Source of the DNA: Oscillospiraceae bacterium
Lineage (GTDB): Bacteria; Bacillota_A; Clostridia; Oscillospirales; Ruminococcaceae
Length of the DNA: 21,135 nt
Assembly: GCA_017414145.1 (NCBI GenBank)
Contig: JAFPQL010000183.1
Location: forward strand, 1 to 21,135
Direction: 5' to 3'
The stretch's first letter is position 1. Every line of letters starts with the position of its first letter. Shown piece by piece: positions 12,870-20,358 of this stretch. The notes beneath the pieces are model-generated. The model did no database searches. It saw only the letters and a list, made by a program, of their open reading frames with translations, and had not been told where the DNA came from. Both the position numbers and the translations under genes were made by a program.

Positions 12870-14243
12870 ATGGCACACGATCATTCGCTCTACAAAAAAC
12901 TGTCCGGCATCGTGGCACCGATTGCGTTTCAGTATCTGATGGCGTCACTGGTTACGGCGAGTGATGCGTTCATGCTCGGCTTTCTCGATCAGGATTCGCT
13001 TTCGGCGTCGTCGCTGGCGGGACAGGTCGCCTTTGTGTTCAGCCTGTTTTACGGCGCGTTCGTGTTCGGGCTGACGGTGCTGGCCGCACAGTACTGGGGA
13101 CGGGGTGACAGCCGGACGGCGCAGGAGGTGCTGGCAATTACGATGCGCTATTCCCTGCTGGCGGGGCTTGTGTTTACGGCCGGTACGGCGCTGATTCCGC
13201 GGCAGATCATGATGCTCTTCACCTCGGATGCCGCACTGACCGCGGCGGGCGCCGACTATCTGCGGACGGTGTCGGGCGCCTTCCTGCTGACCGGCTTTAC
13301 GCAGGTGTATTTCGGCATGATGAAGGTCTGCGACCGCGCAAAGCTAAGCTCTCTGATCGGCTCGCTGTCCGTTCTGCTGAACATTCTGCTGAATGCGCTG
13401 CTGATATTCGGCATCGGGCCGTTTCCGCGCATGGGCATCCGGGGCGCGGCGCTGGCAACGCTGCTTTCCAGAGTCTTTGAGGCAGTCATGGTGATCGGCT
13501 CCGTCGCGGGGAAGCACTGTCCGCCGCTGAAGCTCCGGCAGATGTTCCGCTCCGGCAGCCGCGCACTGCACCGGGACTACTGGAAATACACCGTACCGCT
13601 GCTGGTGAACCAGATCGGCTGGGGCGGCGGCGTGACGATGTATTCGGTCATCATGGGGCATCTTGGCTCGGACGCCGTTGCGGCGAATTCCATCGCAAGC
13701 ATCGTGCGGAGCATCATCGCAAGTCTTTGCTGGGGCATCGCGTCCGGTGTCGGCATCATCATCGGCGGAATGCTCGGCCGGGGAGAGCTGGCGCAGGCGA
13801 AGAAGGCAGGCGGCAGCTTTGTCCGGTTTTCCCTGCTGATCGGCGCGGCGTCCGGCGCGGTGATTCTCGCGGTCACGCCGGCGGTGCTCCGTGTCATCCG
13901 GCTGGAGCCGCAGGCGCAGGAATATCTGAAATACATGATGCTCATGGCGGCGTACTATATCATCGGAAACTCGCTCAATTCCACGGTGATTTCGGGAATT
14001 TTCCCCGCCGGCGGCGACACGCGCTTCGGGATGTGGTGCGATCTCATCACGCTCTGGTGTGTGGTCGTGCCGCTCGGCATGATCGGTGCCTTTGTGCTGA
14101 AGCTGCCGGTTCTGGCGGTGGCGTTCATCCTGACACTGGATGAATTTGTCAAGATTCCCGCGGTTTACCGGCATTACATGAAATACCGCTGGGTGAAAAA
14201 CATCACGACAAAGGAGGCGTCCGTGCAGCCGGACCGCACATGA
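12870..14243 (+). CDS. MATE-family multidrug/cation exporter
   Basis: 457 aa with about 12 hydrophobic segments, the usual MATE length; sodium- or proton-driven export of drugs or metabolites across the cytoplasmic membrane. The two-fold repeat is visible: the N-half has IVAPIAFQYLMASLVTASDAFMLG, LSASSLAGQVAFV and LAAQYWGRGD; the C-half has VPLLVNQIGWGGGVTMYSVIMGHLG, AANSIASIVRSI and GVGIIIGGMLGRGE. AGAAAGGAG 4-5 nt before the ATG at 12870 fixes the start. It lies 85 nt behind the binding-protein gene with a hairpin between; no separate promoter is evident, so it may depend on read-through. A strong terminator follows. The substrate cannot be told from sequence. Confidence 0.93.
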   Translation: MAHDHSLYKKLSGIVAPIAFQYLMASLVTASDAFMLGFLDQDSLSASSLAGQVAFVFSLFYGAFVFGLTVLAAQYWGRGDSRTAQEVLAITMRYSLLAGLVFTAGTALIPRQIMMLFTSDAALTAAGADYLRTVSGAFLLTGFTQVYFGMMKVCDRAKLSSLIGSLSVLLNILLNALLIFGIGPFPRMGIRGAALATLLSRVFEAVMVIGSVAGKHCPPLKLRQMFRSGSRALHRDYWKYTVPLLVNQIGWGGGVTMYSVIMGHLGSDAVAANSIASIVRSIIASLCWGIASGVGIIIGGMLGRGELAQAKKAGGSFVRFSLLIGAASGAVILAVTPAVLRVIRLEPQAQEYLKYMMLMAAYYIIGNSLNSTVISGIFPAGGDTRFGMWCDLITLWCVVVPLGMIGAFVLKLPVLAVAFILTLDEFVKIPAVYRHYMKYRWVKNITTKEASVQPDRT

Positions 14244-14259
14244 CCGCCGCCTTGTCCGG

Positions 14260-14325
14260 AAACAGAAAACGCCGCAGGAAATCCGGTCTGTCACCGGGCA
14301 TCCTGCGGCGTGCTTTTTTGTTTTT
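14260..14325. terminator. Bidirectional intrinsic terminator between MATE and the zinc-ribbon operon
   Basis: An 11-bp perfect stem (ACGCCGCAGGA, 14269-14279, with TCCTGCGGCGT, 14301-14311) carries an inner CCGG pairing. On the plus strand TGCTTTTTTGTTTTT follows; on the minus strand the stem runs into TTTTCTGTTT. It suits both convergent units. Confidence 0.9.
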
Positions 14326-14346
14326 CGGGAGGGCGATTCCGCTGCG

Positions 14347-15108
14347 TTACATATCAAGGAGCGACAGAATGATAATCAGCGCAACCATCACCAGCAGCGC
14401 ATTGATTCTGCCCGCTTTCCGGCAGGGATTTGCGATCTGCGGGCGTTTGTCCTTGTTGACGCGGTACATCTTTCTGCCGTAGCCGGGAATCAGCAGGCTT
14501 TTGAGCAGGTCCCGCGTATCCAGCTTGGCGGCGCGGTCCTCGCGGACGGCAAGCTGCTGCTGTACCTGCCGCTGCGTCACGGCGTACTGCACGGCGTCGA
14601 TCACATAGCCGCAGTGGACGCACTGACACGCGCCCTGCTGTACTTCTCCGCCGCATCCCGGACAGAACACGGCGCCGATCGTATCGTAGTGATAGTGCGG
14701 ATTCGCCCGCACAACCTGTTCGGGCGTGACATTCGGCGCTGCGGGCTGCGGACTGCTGGGCTCCAGCGTGGGCATCCCATTCCGCGGGTAGGAGACCTGC
14801 GTGGCGGCGGCAGCGGCTCTGCGGCGCTGCTCTGCTTCCCGCCGGCGGCGAAAGAGCCGCTGCGCCTGCTTGAATGCTTCAGGGTCTAAAATATAGTTGC
14901 AGTGGACGCAGACGGCAGACCCCGGCTCCACCGGCTGACCGCAGTCCCGGCAGAAGGTCTGTGCCTGTGCCGGCGCGGCCGGCTGTTCAAGCGGCTGAAT
15001 GGGCGGCTGCCCCGGCTGAACAATGCCGCCGTGCGGCTGACGCGGTACGCTGACCCGCGGCGGCTGCTTGTTGTTCTGCGGCGGGGGTGCAAACTGATAA
15101 TCCTGCAT
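14347..15108 (-). CDS. Double zinc-ribbon protein with C-terminal membrane anchor
   Basis: 253 aa. The Pro/Gln-rich N-terminus (1-50) is low complexity. Two zinc ribbons are separated by about 80 residues: C53/C56 with C67/C70 (FCRDCG, CVHCNY) and C149/C152 with C163/C166 (FCPGCG, CVHCGY; an extra C161 lies beside the second pair). Between them is a basic and acidic helix (QRLFRRRREAEQRRR, 83-97) and a Pro-rich stretch. After LLIPGYGRKMYRVNKDKRPQ a single hydrophobic helix at about 236-251 ends the protein, so it is tail-anchored with the ribbons in the cytoplasm. GGAGG lies 7 nt before the ATG. Proteins of this kind are frequent and uncharacterised in Ruminococcaceae; a scaffold or protein-binding role is only a guess. 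It is last in a minus-strand cluster with 15220-16248 and the AI-2E-type transporter. Confidence 0.72.
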   Translation of the reverse strand: MQDYQFAPPPQNNKQPPRVSVPRQPHGGIVQPGQPPIQPLEQPAAPAQAQTFCRDCGQPVEPGSAVCVHCNYILDPEAFKQAQRLFRRRREAEQRRRAAAAATQVSYPRNGMPTLEPSSPQPAAPNVTPEQVVRANPHYHYDTIGAVFCPGCGGEVQQGACQCVHCGYVIDAVQYAVTQRQVQQQLAVREDRAAKLDTRDLLKSLLIPGYGRKMYRVNKDKRPQIANPCRKAGRINALLVMVALIIILSLLDM

Positions 15109-15158
15109 GATACTGCCTCCTTCAAAAGGGGGTTCTTTCTGTTGAAGTCAGCGGGCGG

Positions 15159-15186
15159 CCCGGCATCTGCCGTCCGGGTGTTTTTT
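15159..15186 (+). other. Hairpin with T-run in the leader of the zinc-ribbon gene (terminator-like on plus strand)
   Basis: CCCGG (15159-15163) and CCGGG (15174-15178) flank an inner CGGCA/TGCCG stem, followed on the plus strand by TGTTTTTT. No plus-strand gene lies upstream, so it would stop antisense transcription, or, read on the minus strand, form a hairpin in the 111-nt leader between the two genes. It shares a 13-nt core with the polA leader hairpin. Confidence 0.4.
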
Positions 15187-15219
15187 CGATAAAAGGTCTG
15201 ATGTCCGGCTGTGCTCCGG

Positions 15220-16248
15220 TCATCTGTCCGAATCGTCAAACGCATTTGCGGAGCCGACCGCGAGGTCACTGGTAAACGGGGACGAGAGCAGCGCGCACTG
15301 CTCGGAGGCGTCCGGCGGGGCAGTGTCGGTGATCGGCCGCCGGCTGATCAGCACATCCGTCACGGTGCCGTTCTCGCTGAGCACGCGGTAATACGGGATT
15401 TTGTCGATATCTGTGAAATACTGCCGGATCTGACTTGCCAGCGAATCCGGATCCGCATCACTGCCGTGCTGCTCCTCTGAAGCGGGCGGCAGCGCACAGG
15501 GTGTCCCGTTTTGTTCACACTGCTCCTGCCAGTACACGATGGCTTTCCGGATGTGTTGCGCTGTACTGTTCAGCTGAATCCGCCTTCTGTTTGCCAGAAG
15601 ACTGACCATACAGCAGAGCAGAAGCACTGCCCCCGAAATCAGGACGGCCGTCAGGGCAGCCGCAGTCAGGCGCCTGCTGTACCGGTCGGTCATGTCAAAG
15701 ACCGCCGCGGCAGGAGTATACGGCATCGGATTGCGTTCCTTTTTCCGGCGGTGCGCGAAAATCACCGCAAAAGGCACCGGCAGCAGCAAAAACAGAGCCG
15801 GAAGGGCATTGCGCACCAGCAGAAGAAACAGCAGAAACAGCACGGCGCCTGCGTAGATAAACAAGTCCGATTTGCGCACACGAGCCGCTCTGCGGAAGGC
15901 TCTGCGGTTTTCCTCCCTGTCCGACTGATCTGCTTCGTGCAGCGAATCCTCGGCTTCAATGTTCCGGACATTGCAATGCCGAAGCCATGATGCCGCGAGC
16001 AGCAGTACGGCACCCGTGAAGCAGAGCACCTTCCACGCGATGCTCCAGACCATGCCTTTTGTAAGTGTCTGTGCGTATTTTGCAGGCACCGGCACAGCGA
16101 TCTCCCGCGTTGCCGGAAACGCTGCCAGCAAGACAGTCAGCAGCACGGCGCCCGCAGCAGCGGAAATTGCCGCAATGATGCAGCTTCGGCGGGCGGCTTT
16201 TTTCAGAGTATCCTTCAGGGACACTTCAGGACTTGTCGGTTTTGTCAT
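15220..16248 (-). CDS. Five-helix membrane protein with extracytoplasmic C-terminal domain, unknown function
   Basis: 342 aa; I do not recognise a family. Predicted helices: about 22-45, 67-89, 129-145, 148-165 and 194-219. Charged loops at 98-127 (acidic then basic) and 166-193 (RRKKERN) should be cytoplasmic, placing the C-terminal 120 residues outside. That part begins RRRIQLNSTAQHIRKAIVYW after the last helix and carries C244 and C251 and a PYYRVLSENGTVTDVLISR strand-like segment; a hydrophobic helix followed by a long amphipathic helix loosely recalls pilin-like stalks, but I see no prepilin cleavage motif. GGGAGGAG about 9 nt before the ATG supports the start. The first 23 nt overlap the 3' end of the AI-2E-type gene, so the pair is translationally coupled. 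Confidence 0.65.
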   Translation of the reverse strand: MTKPTSPEVSLKDTLKKAARRSCIIAAISAAAGAVLLTVLLAAFPATREIAVPVPAKYAQTLTKGMVWSIAWKVLCFTGAVLLLAASWLRHCNVRNIEAEDSLHEADQSDREENRRAFRRAARVRKSDLFIYAGAVLFLLFLLLVRNALPALFLLLPVPFAVIFAHRRKKERNPMPYTPAAAVFDMTDRYSRRLTAAALTAVLISGAVLLLCCMVSLLANRRRIQLNSTAQHIRKAIVYWQEQCEQNGTPCALPPASEEQHGSDADPDSLASQIRQYFTDIDKIPYYRVLSENGTVTDVLISRRPITDTAPPDASEQCALLSSPFTSDLAVGSANAFDDSDR

Positions 16249-17578
16249 GATGAGGCTCCTCCCTGCGCAGAACCGGTGTGCTGCCGGCCGTTACCGGTTC
16301 CGCGGATTCTGCTCCGCTGTCCGGTGCTTCTGCCTCCTCATCGGGAAGATCGGCAAAATGAATCTTGTCGGTTGTGTAGCTGTCGGTATCGGCGGGCAGC
16401 CCCTTTTTCTTCAGCTTTTCCGCGAGAAAATCGGAGAGGAAGGCGTACAGCGCCGCGAACAGCGGAATAAAGGCGACCATGCCGATGAAGCCGAACATTC
16501 CGCCGCCGACCGTGATCGCAAAGAGCGTCCAGAACATCGGCATACCGAGGGAATTGCCGAGAATCTTCGGGCCGAGGAAATTGCCGTCAAACTGCTGGAG
16601 CAGCAGGATGAAGATGACAAAGGGGATGACCTTTCCGGGCTCGGAGAGCAGCACGAGCAGGCCGCTCGGAACGGCACCCAGAATCGGGCCGAAGAACGGG
16701 ATGATATTCGTCACGCCGACGATGATGGCGATCAGCGGCGCATAGGGCATCCGCAGAATGGTCATGCCGACGAAGCAGAGCATTCCGATGATGAACGAGT
16801 CCAGCGTCTTGCCGGAGAGAAAGTGCATGAAATTATAGCTGACATGAGAGCCGACGCGCAGGAAGGTGTGCGTCTTTTCGGTCGGAAAGAGTGCGTACAG
16901 CACCTTGCGCGCCTGCGCCTGATAGCGCTCCTTCTTGAACAGCAGGTAAATCGCAAAGACCATGCCGATGAAGAAATTGATCGAGCCGCGGACAATCGTG
17001 TAGGCGCCTGCCGTGACGGCGGCGATGAAATCCGCGCCGCCGCTGGCGATGCTGTCGAGCTTCGGCTCAAACTGTGTGGCGAGATTGCTGACGGAATTCT
17101 GCGCGCTGTTCCAGACGGAGATCAGCACGGAGTAGAGCTGCGGCTGGTCATGCTCCAGACCGGCGATGCGCGACTGAATCCAGTTTCCGGTTGAGGTCAG
17201 ATATTCGGGGATGTTGACCAGCAGATTCTTGATGCTGGCGATCAGCTCCGGCACAATGGCGACGATCAGGCCGGTGATAATCAGCGCGACAATCAGCATG
17301 GTGCCGGCCAGCGCCAGCACACGCCGCAGCACGGGGCGCGGCTTTTTGCGGTCGGTCAGTTTGCCGACGGGTTTTTCAAGCCAGAGCATCACCGGGCAGA
17401 GCAGATAGGCGAACACCAGTCCCAGAAGCACCGGCATCAGCACGGAAACCGTCTTCCGGAGAATGGAGACGAGCGCCGACCAGCGCCACGCCGCAACACC
17501 GATGGCAAGGCAGATGCTGAAGATCCAGACGGCGGTCTTTGCGGTGCCGCGCTGTCTTTCATTCATACGAAATCTCAT
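16226..17578 (-). CDS. AI-2E family (PF01594-type) membrane transporter
   Basis: 450 aa polytopic protein. The AI-2E/PerM family signature is clear: TVSVLMPVLLGLVFAYLLCPV near the N-terminus (43-63), a long soluble segment (about 112-200), then FIIGMLCFVGMTILRMPYA, GVTNIIPFFGPILGAVPS (288-305) and LQQFDGNFLGPKILGNSLG (327-345). Members are reported as AI-2 exporters or sodium/proton antiporters, but most are uncharacterised, so the substrate is open. The last 60 residues are an acidic, Pro/Ala-rich cytoplasmic tail. The ATG at 17578 is preceded by GGAAGGGAGG, with a GGGCAGA/TCTGCCC hairpin directly between that site and the ATG; the ATG at 17566 is an alternative. Its 3' end overlaps the next gene. 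Confidence 0.88.
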   Translation of the reverse strand: MRFRMNERQRGTAKTAVWIFSICLAIGVAAWRWSALVSILRKTVSVLMPVLLGLVFAYLLCPVMLWLEKPVGKLTDRKKPRPVLRRVLALAGTMLIVALIITGLIVAIVPELIASIKNLLVNIPEYLTSTGNWIQSRIAGLEHDQPQLYSVLISVWNSAQNSVSNLATQFEPKLDSIASGGADFIAAVTAGAYTIVRGSINFFIGMVFAIYLLFKKERYQAQARKVLYALFPTEKTHTFLRVGSHVSYNFMHFLSGKTLDSFIIGMLCFVGMTILRMPYAPLIAIIVGVTNIIPFFGPILGAVPSGLLVLLSEPGKVIPFVIFILLLQQFDGNFLGPKILGNSLGMPMFWTLFAITVGGGMFGFIGMVAFIPLFAALYAFLSDFLAEKLKKKGLPADTDSYTTDKIHFADLPDEEAEAPDSGAESAEPVTAGSTPVLRREEPHHDKTDKS

Positions 17579-17597
17579 GGGCAGAGTCTGCCCTCCC
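17579..17597 (-). promoter_or_regulatory. Ribosome binding site abutting a hairpin ahead of the AI-2E-type gene
   Basis: On the minus strand GGGAGG (17592-17597) is followed by GGGCAGACTCTGCCC, a 15-nt inverted repeat ending one base before the ATG. Folding would bring a 13-nt spacer close to a functional distance or partly mask the site, so translation may depend on this structure. Confidence 0.4.
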
Positions 17598-17622
17598 TTC
17601 CATACGATATCTATTCATCATA

Positions 17623-17628
17623 ATTATA
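17623..17628 (-). promoter_or_regulatory. -10 element of the promoter for the AI-2E-type/zinc-ribbon operon
   Basis: TATAAT on the minus strand, with a T-rich but non-consensus -35 region (TTTCTT at a 17-bp spacer). The 326-nt divergent gap to the pcrA start also holds the pcrA promoter (17795-17823), a 10-bp inverted repeat (AACCGGAAAA at 17635-17644, TTTTCCGGTT at 17703-17712) and an 11-nt palindrome TGTTCAGAACA (17688-17698); I see no gene there. Confidence 0.5.
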
Positions 17629-17794
17629 TCGCAAAACCGGAAAAAAAGAAAGTGCTTTCCGCGAATTTTAAGAAAACTGTCACCATTTGTTCAGAACATT
17701 TGTTTTCCGGTTCGGGACGGCACTGCTTCGCTGCGCAATTTTTATGCAGTCGGCCGCAAAATCCGCCTTCAGCGAATTTTCATGTGCGGTTCTC

Positions 17795-17823
17795 TTGCAT
17801 TTTTGCACATGATATGCTATAAT
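17795..17823 (+). promoter_or_regulatory. Sigma-A promoter for pcrA
   Basis: TTGCAT (17795-17800), 17-bp spacer, TATAAT (17818-17823). The ATG at 17905 leaves a leader of about 75 nt and excludes the longer in-frame starts that lie upstream of the promoter. Confidence 0.8.
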
Positions 17824-17904
17824 AAAACTGTATTGTCGGAAGTATGCCCTGTCCGGCAAGAGAGTGTGTACGGGCAGCAGAAGAAACGGAGTCGGACATA
17901 CCCA

Positions 17905-20295
17905 ATGCAAAGCACGAAACAGCTTGAACAGGAAGCCCTGACGCGCTATCTGACCGCAAAGGGACTCAATCCGCCGCAGCAGGACGCGGTGAGAACCGCG
18001 CTCGGTCCGGTCAGCGTTCTGGCGGGCGCCGGCAGCGGCAAAACCACAGCCATTGTCAACCGCATTGCCTTCCTGATGCGCTTCGGCGACGCCTACTACG
18101 GCGAAACCGGCGAACATACACCGGAGGAAACGGACTTTCTCCGGCAGACCGCCGCGGGCGAGATCCCGCCCGACGAGCAGCGGCTGACCGAAATCCTCGG
18201 CTTCGCGCCGGTTCCCGGCTGGCGGATCCTGGCAATCACCTTTACAAACAAGGCGGCTGCCGAACTGAAAAACCGGCTCTGCGCCATGCTCGGCGATGCG
18301 GGCGCGGAGGTCTGGGCGGCAACCTTTCACAGTGCCTGTGTCCGCATTCTGCGGCAGCACATCGACCGCCTCGGCTATACCGGCGATTTCACGATCTATG
18401 ACGCCGACGATGCAAAGCGCGTCATTGCGGATGTGCTGAAAAGCGACGAAATGCGGCAGTACACCCGCGGCGTCACGCTCGAAAAGGCATTCCCGCCAAA
18501 GCTCGTCGCCTATGAGATCAGCCGCGCAAAGGATCGGCTGATGTCTCCCGAAGACCTCTCCGCAGAGGCGGGCGGCGATTACCGCCTCGGCACGGTTGCC
18601 CGCATCTACGCGGCGTATCAGCGCCGCCTGCGGGAGTCAAATGCCGTGGACTTTGACGACATCATTGCACTGACGGTGCAGCTCTTCCGTACCTGCCCCG
18701 ATGTGCTGGACAAATATCAGAACCGCTGCCGCTATCTGCTCGTGGACGAATATCAGGACACGAACCCCGCGCAGTATGCGCTGATCCGTCTGCTGGCGGA
18801 GAAGCACCGCAATCTCTGCGTGGTCGGCGACGATGACCAGAGCATCTATAAATTCCGCGGCGCGACCATTGAAAACATCCTCTCCTTTGAGGAGCAGTTC
18901 CCTGACTGCAAGGTCATCCGGCTGGAGCAGAACTACCGCTCGACCGGACGGATTCTGGAGGCGGCAAATTCCGTCATCCGGAACAACACCGAACGCCGCG
19001 AGAAAACCCTCTGGACGGCTGCCGGCGACGGCGAACGCGTGATGTGGCTCCGCGTTTCCGATCAGTCGGAGGAGGCGCGCTTTGTCGCCGAGACGGTTGC
19101 GGAGGGCGTCCGGCAGGGCGGAAATTACCGCGACTATGCCGTGCTGTACCGCACACACGCGCTCTCCAACTCACTGGAACGGGCGCTCTCCCTTGCGAAT
19201 GTCCCGTACCGCATTTACGGCGGTCTGCGCTTTTATGACCGCAAGGAGGTCAAGGACATCATCGCCTACCTCTGCGTCGTGAACAATCCCCGCGACATTC
19301 TGCGGTTTCAGCGGATTATCAATGAGCCGAAGCGCGGCATCGGCGCCGCGACGCTGGAGAACATCTCCGCCATTTCCCGCGACCTGAACCTCACGCCGCT
19401 CGAAGTGCTGGAGACCGCAGGGGATTATCCGATTCTGCAGCGGAGCGCCAATGCGCTGAAAAAGGCATCGGCGGTTTTCGCCGAGCTGCGGGAGAAAGCC
19501 GCGGAGCTGCCGCTCGATCAGTTCTATGACGAGCTGCTCGACATCACCGGCTATGCCGAGATGCTCCGGAATGAGGGCGTCGAGGGCGAGGGACGGCTTG
19601 AGAATGTCGAGGAGCTGAAATCCAGCATTCTCACCTACATGAACACCGCCGAGAATGAGGGCGAGGAGCCGACGCTGAACGGCTTTCTGGAGGAGATTTC
19701 CCTCTACACCGATCAGGACCGTGCCGACGAATCCGCGGACGCGATGACGCTGATGACGATTCATGCGGCGAAGGGTCTGGAGTATGAGAATGTCTTTCTG
19801 GTCGGCATGGAGGACGGCATCTTTCCGAGCCGCCGGTCGATGGACAGTGAGGACGAGCTTGAGGAGGAGCGGCGGCTGGCCTATGTCGCCATTACGCGGG
19901 CAAAGCGGCAGCTTTACATCACGACGGCAGCCTACCGGACTCTGCACGGGCGAACCGACCGCAGCACGCCGTCGATGTTTCTCCGGGAAATCGAACCGGA
20001 AGCGGTCGAGCAGAAAAACCGTTCCGGCAGCTTCGGGCAGCAGCAGACCGGCATCCGCTTTCACGGCGTGACAGACGGTGCGGCAGGGGCCTTGCGCCCG
20101 CGGCAGACAGCCGGTGCTGCGGCATCCGGCAGCCCGCAGCTTCAGGCGGGCGACCGCGTCCGGCACGGGAGCTTCGGCGAGGGGACGGTGCTGAGCATCA
20201 CGCCGATGGCAGGCGATTCTCTGCTTGAAATCGCATTTGACAAGGTCGGCACCAAGAAGATTATGGCGAATTACGCAAGGCTCCGGAAGCTGTAA
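17905..20295 (+). CDS. pcrA: ATP-dependent DNA helicase PcrA/UvrD (SF1)
   Basis: 796 aa, slightly longer than typical PcrA (about 740). It unwinds DNA 3'-5' in nucleotide excision repair, replication and removal of stalled RNA polymerase. Motifs in order: Q-motif LNPPQQDAV (21-29), Walker A GAGSGKTT (41-48), motif Ia ITFTNKAAAEL (111-121), motif II LLVDEYQDTNP (278-288), motif III VVGDDDQSIYKFRG (306-319), motif IV LEQNYRST, motif V TIHAAKGLEYENVFLVGMEDG and motif VI LAYVAITRAKRQLYI. The C-terminus (AGDRVRHGSFGEGTVLSI to the end) is the Tudor-like module that binds RNA polymerase in PcrA. About 45 extra residues (61-105) sit between Walker A and motif Ia, an insertion I associate with clostridial relatives. 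The ATG at 17905 starts just before the helicase fold; its ribosome binding site (CGGAG, 13 nt away) is weak. Confidence 0.95.
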   Translation: MQSTKQLEQEALTRYLTAKGLNPPQQDAVRTALGPVSVLAGAGSGKTTAIVNRIAFLMRFGDAYYGETGEHTPEETDFLRQTAAGEIPPDEQRLTEILGFAPVPGWRILAITFTNKAAAELKNRLCAMLGDAGAEVWAATFHSACVRILRQHIDRLGYTGDFTIYDADDAKRVIADVLKSDEMRQYTRGVTLEKAFPPKLVAYEISRAKDRLMSPEDLSAEAGGDYRLGTVARIYAAYQRRLRESNAVDFDDIIALTVQLFRTCPDVLDKYQNRCRYLLVDEYQDTNPAQYALIRLLAEKHRNLCVVGDDDQSIYKFRGATIENILSFEEQFPDCKVIRLEQNYRSTGRILEAANSVIRNNTERREKTLWTAAGDGERVMWLRVSDQSEEARFVAETVAEGVRQGGNYRDYAVLYRTHALSNSLERALSLANVPYRIYGGLRFYDRKEVKDIIAYLCVVNNPRDILRFQRIINEPKRGIGAATLENISAISRDLNLTPLEVLETAGDYPILQRSANALKKASAVFAELREKAAELPLDQFYDELLDITGYAEMLRNEGVEGEGRLENVEELKSSILTYMNTAENEGEEPTLNGFLEEISLYTDQDRADESADAMTLMTIHAAKGLEYENVFLVGMEDGIFPSRRSMDSEDELEEERRLAYVAITRAKRQLYITTAAYRTLHGRTDRSTPSMFLREIEPEAVEQKNRSGSFGQQQTGIRFHGVTDGAAGALRPRQTAGAAASGSPQLQAGDRVRHGSFGEGTVLSITPMAGDSLLEIAFDKVGTKKIMANYARLRKL

Positions 20296-20321
20296 GGCGG
20301 CCGCGGCGTTGCTGTTATCAA

Positions 20322-20345
20322 CCGGCAGTCCGCTGCCGGAATCCG
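20322..20345 (+). repeat. Leader hairpin repeat, copy 2 of an identical 23-nt pair
   Basis: 20323-20345 is identical to 5232-5254. Here the stem is 7 bp (CCGGCAG/CTGCCGG, loop TCCG, 20322-20339) followed by AATCCG and then the AAAGG ribosome binding site of the last gene. It lies in the 63-nt gap after pcrA. Confidence 0.6.
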
Positions 20346-20358
20346 AAAGGCGTTTATC

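Noticed and set aside
17694..17708. Possible LexA box upstream of pcrA (GAACATTTGTTTTC)
   Set aside because: It resembles the Firmicute consensus CGAACRNRYGTTYC but deviates at several positions and lies about 90 bp upstream of the pcrA -35, too far for a usual repressor site.
17635..17712. AACCGGAAAA/TTTTCCGGTT inverted repeat as transposon ends
   Set aside because: Only 58 nt lie between the arms, there is no target-site duplication or transposase, and it sits in an AT-rich divergent promoter region where such pairs arise easily.
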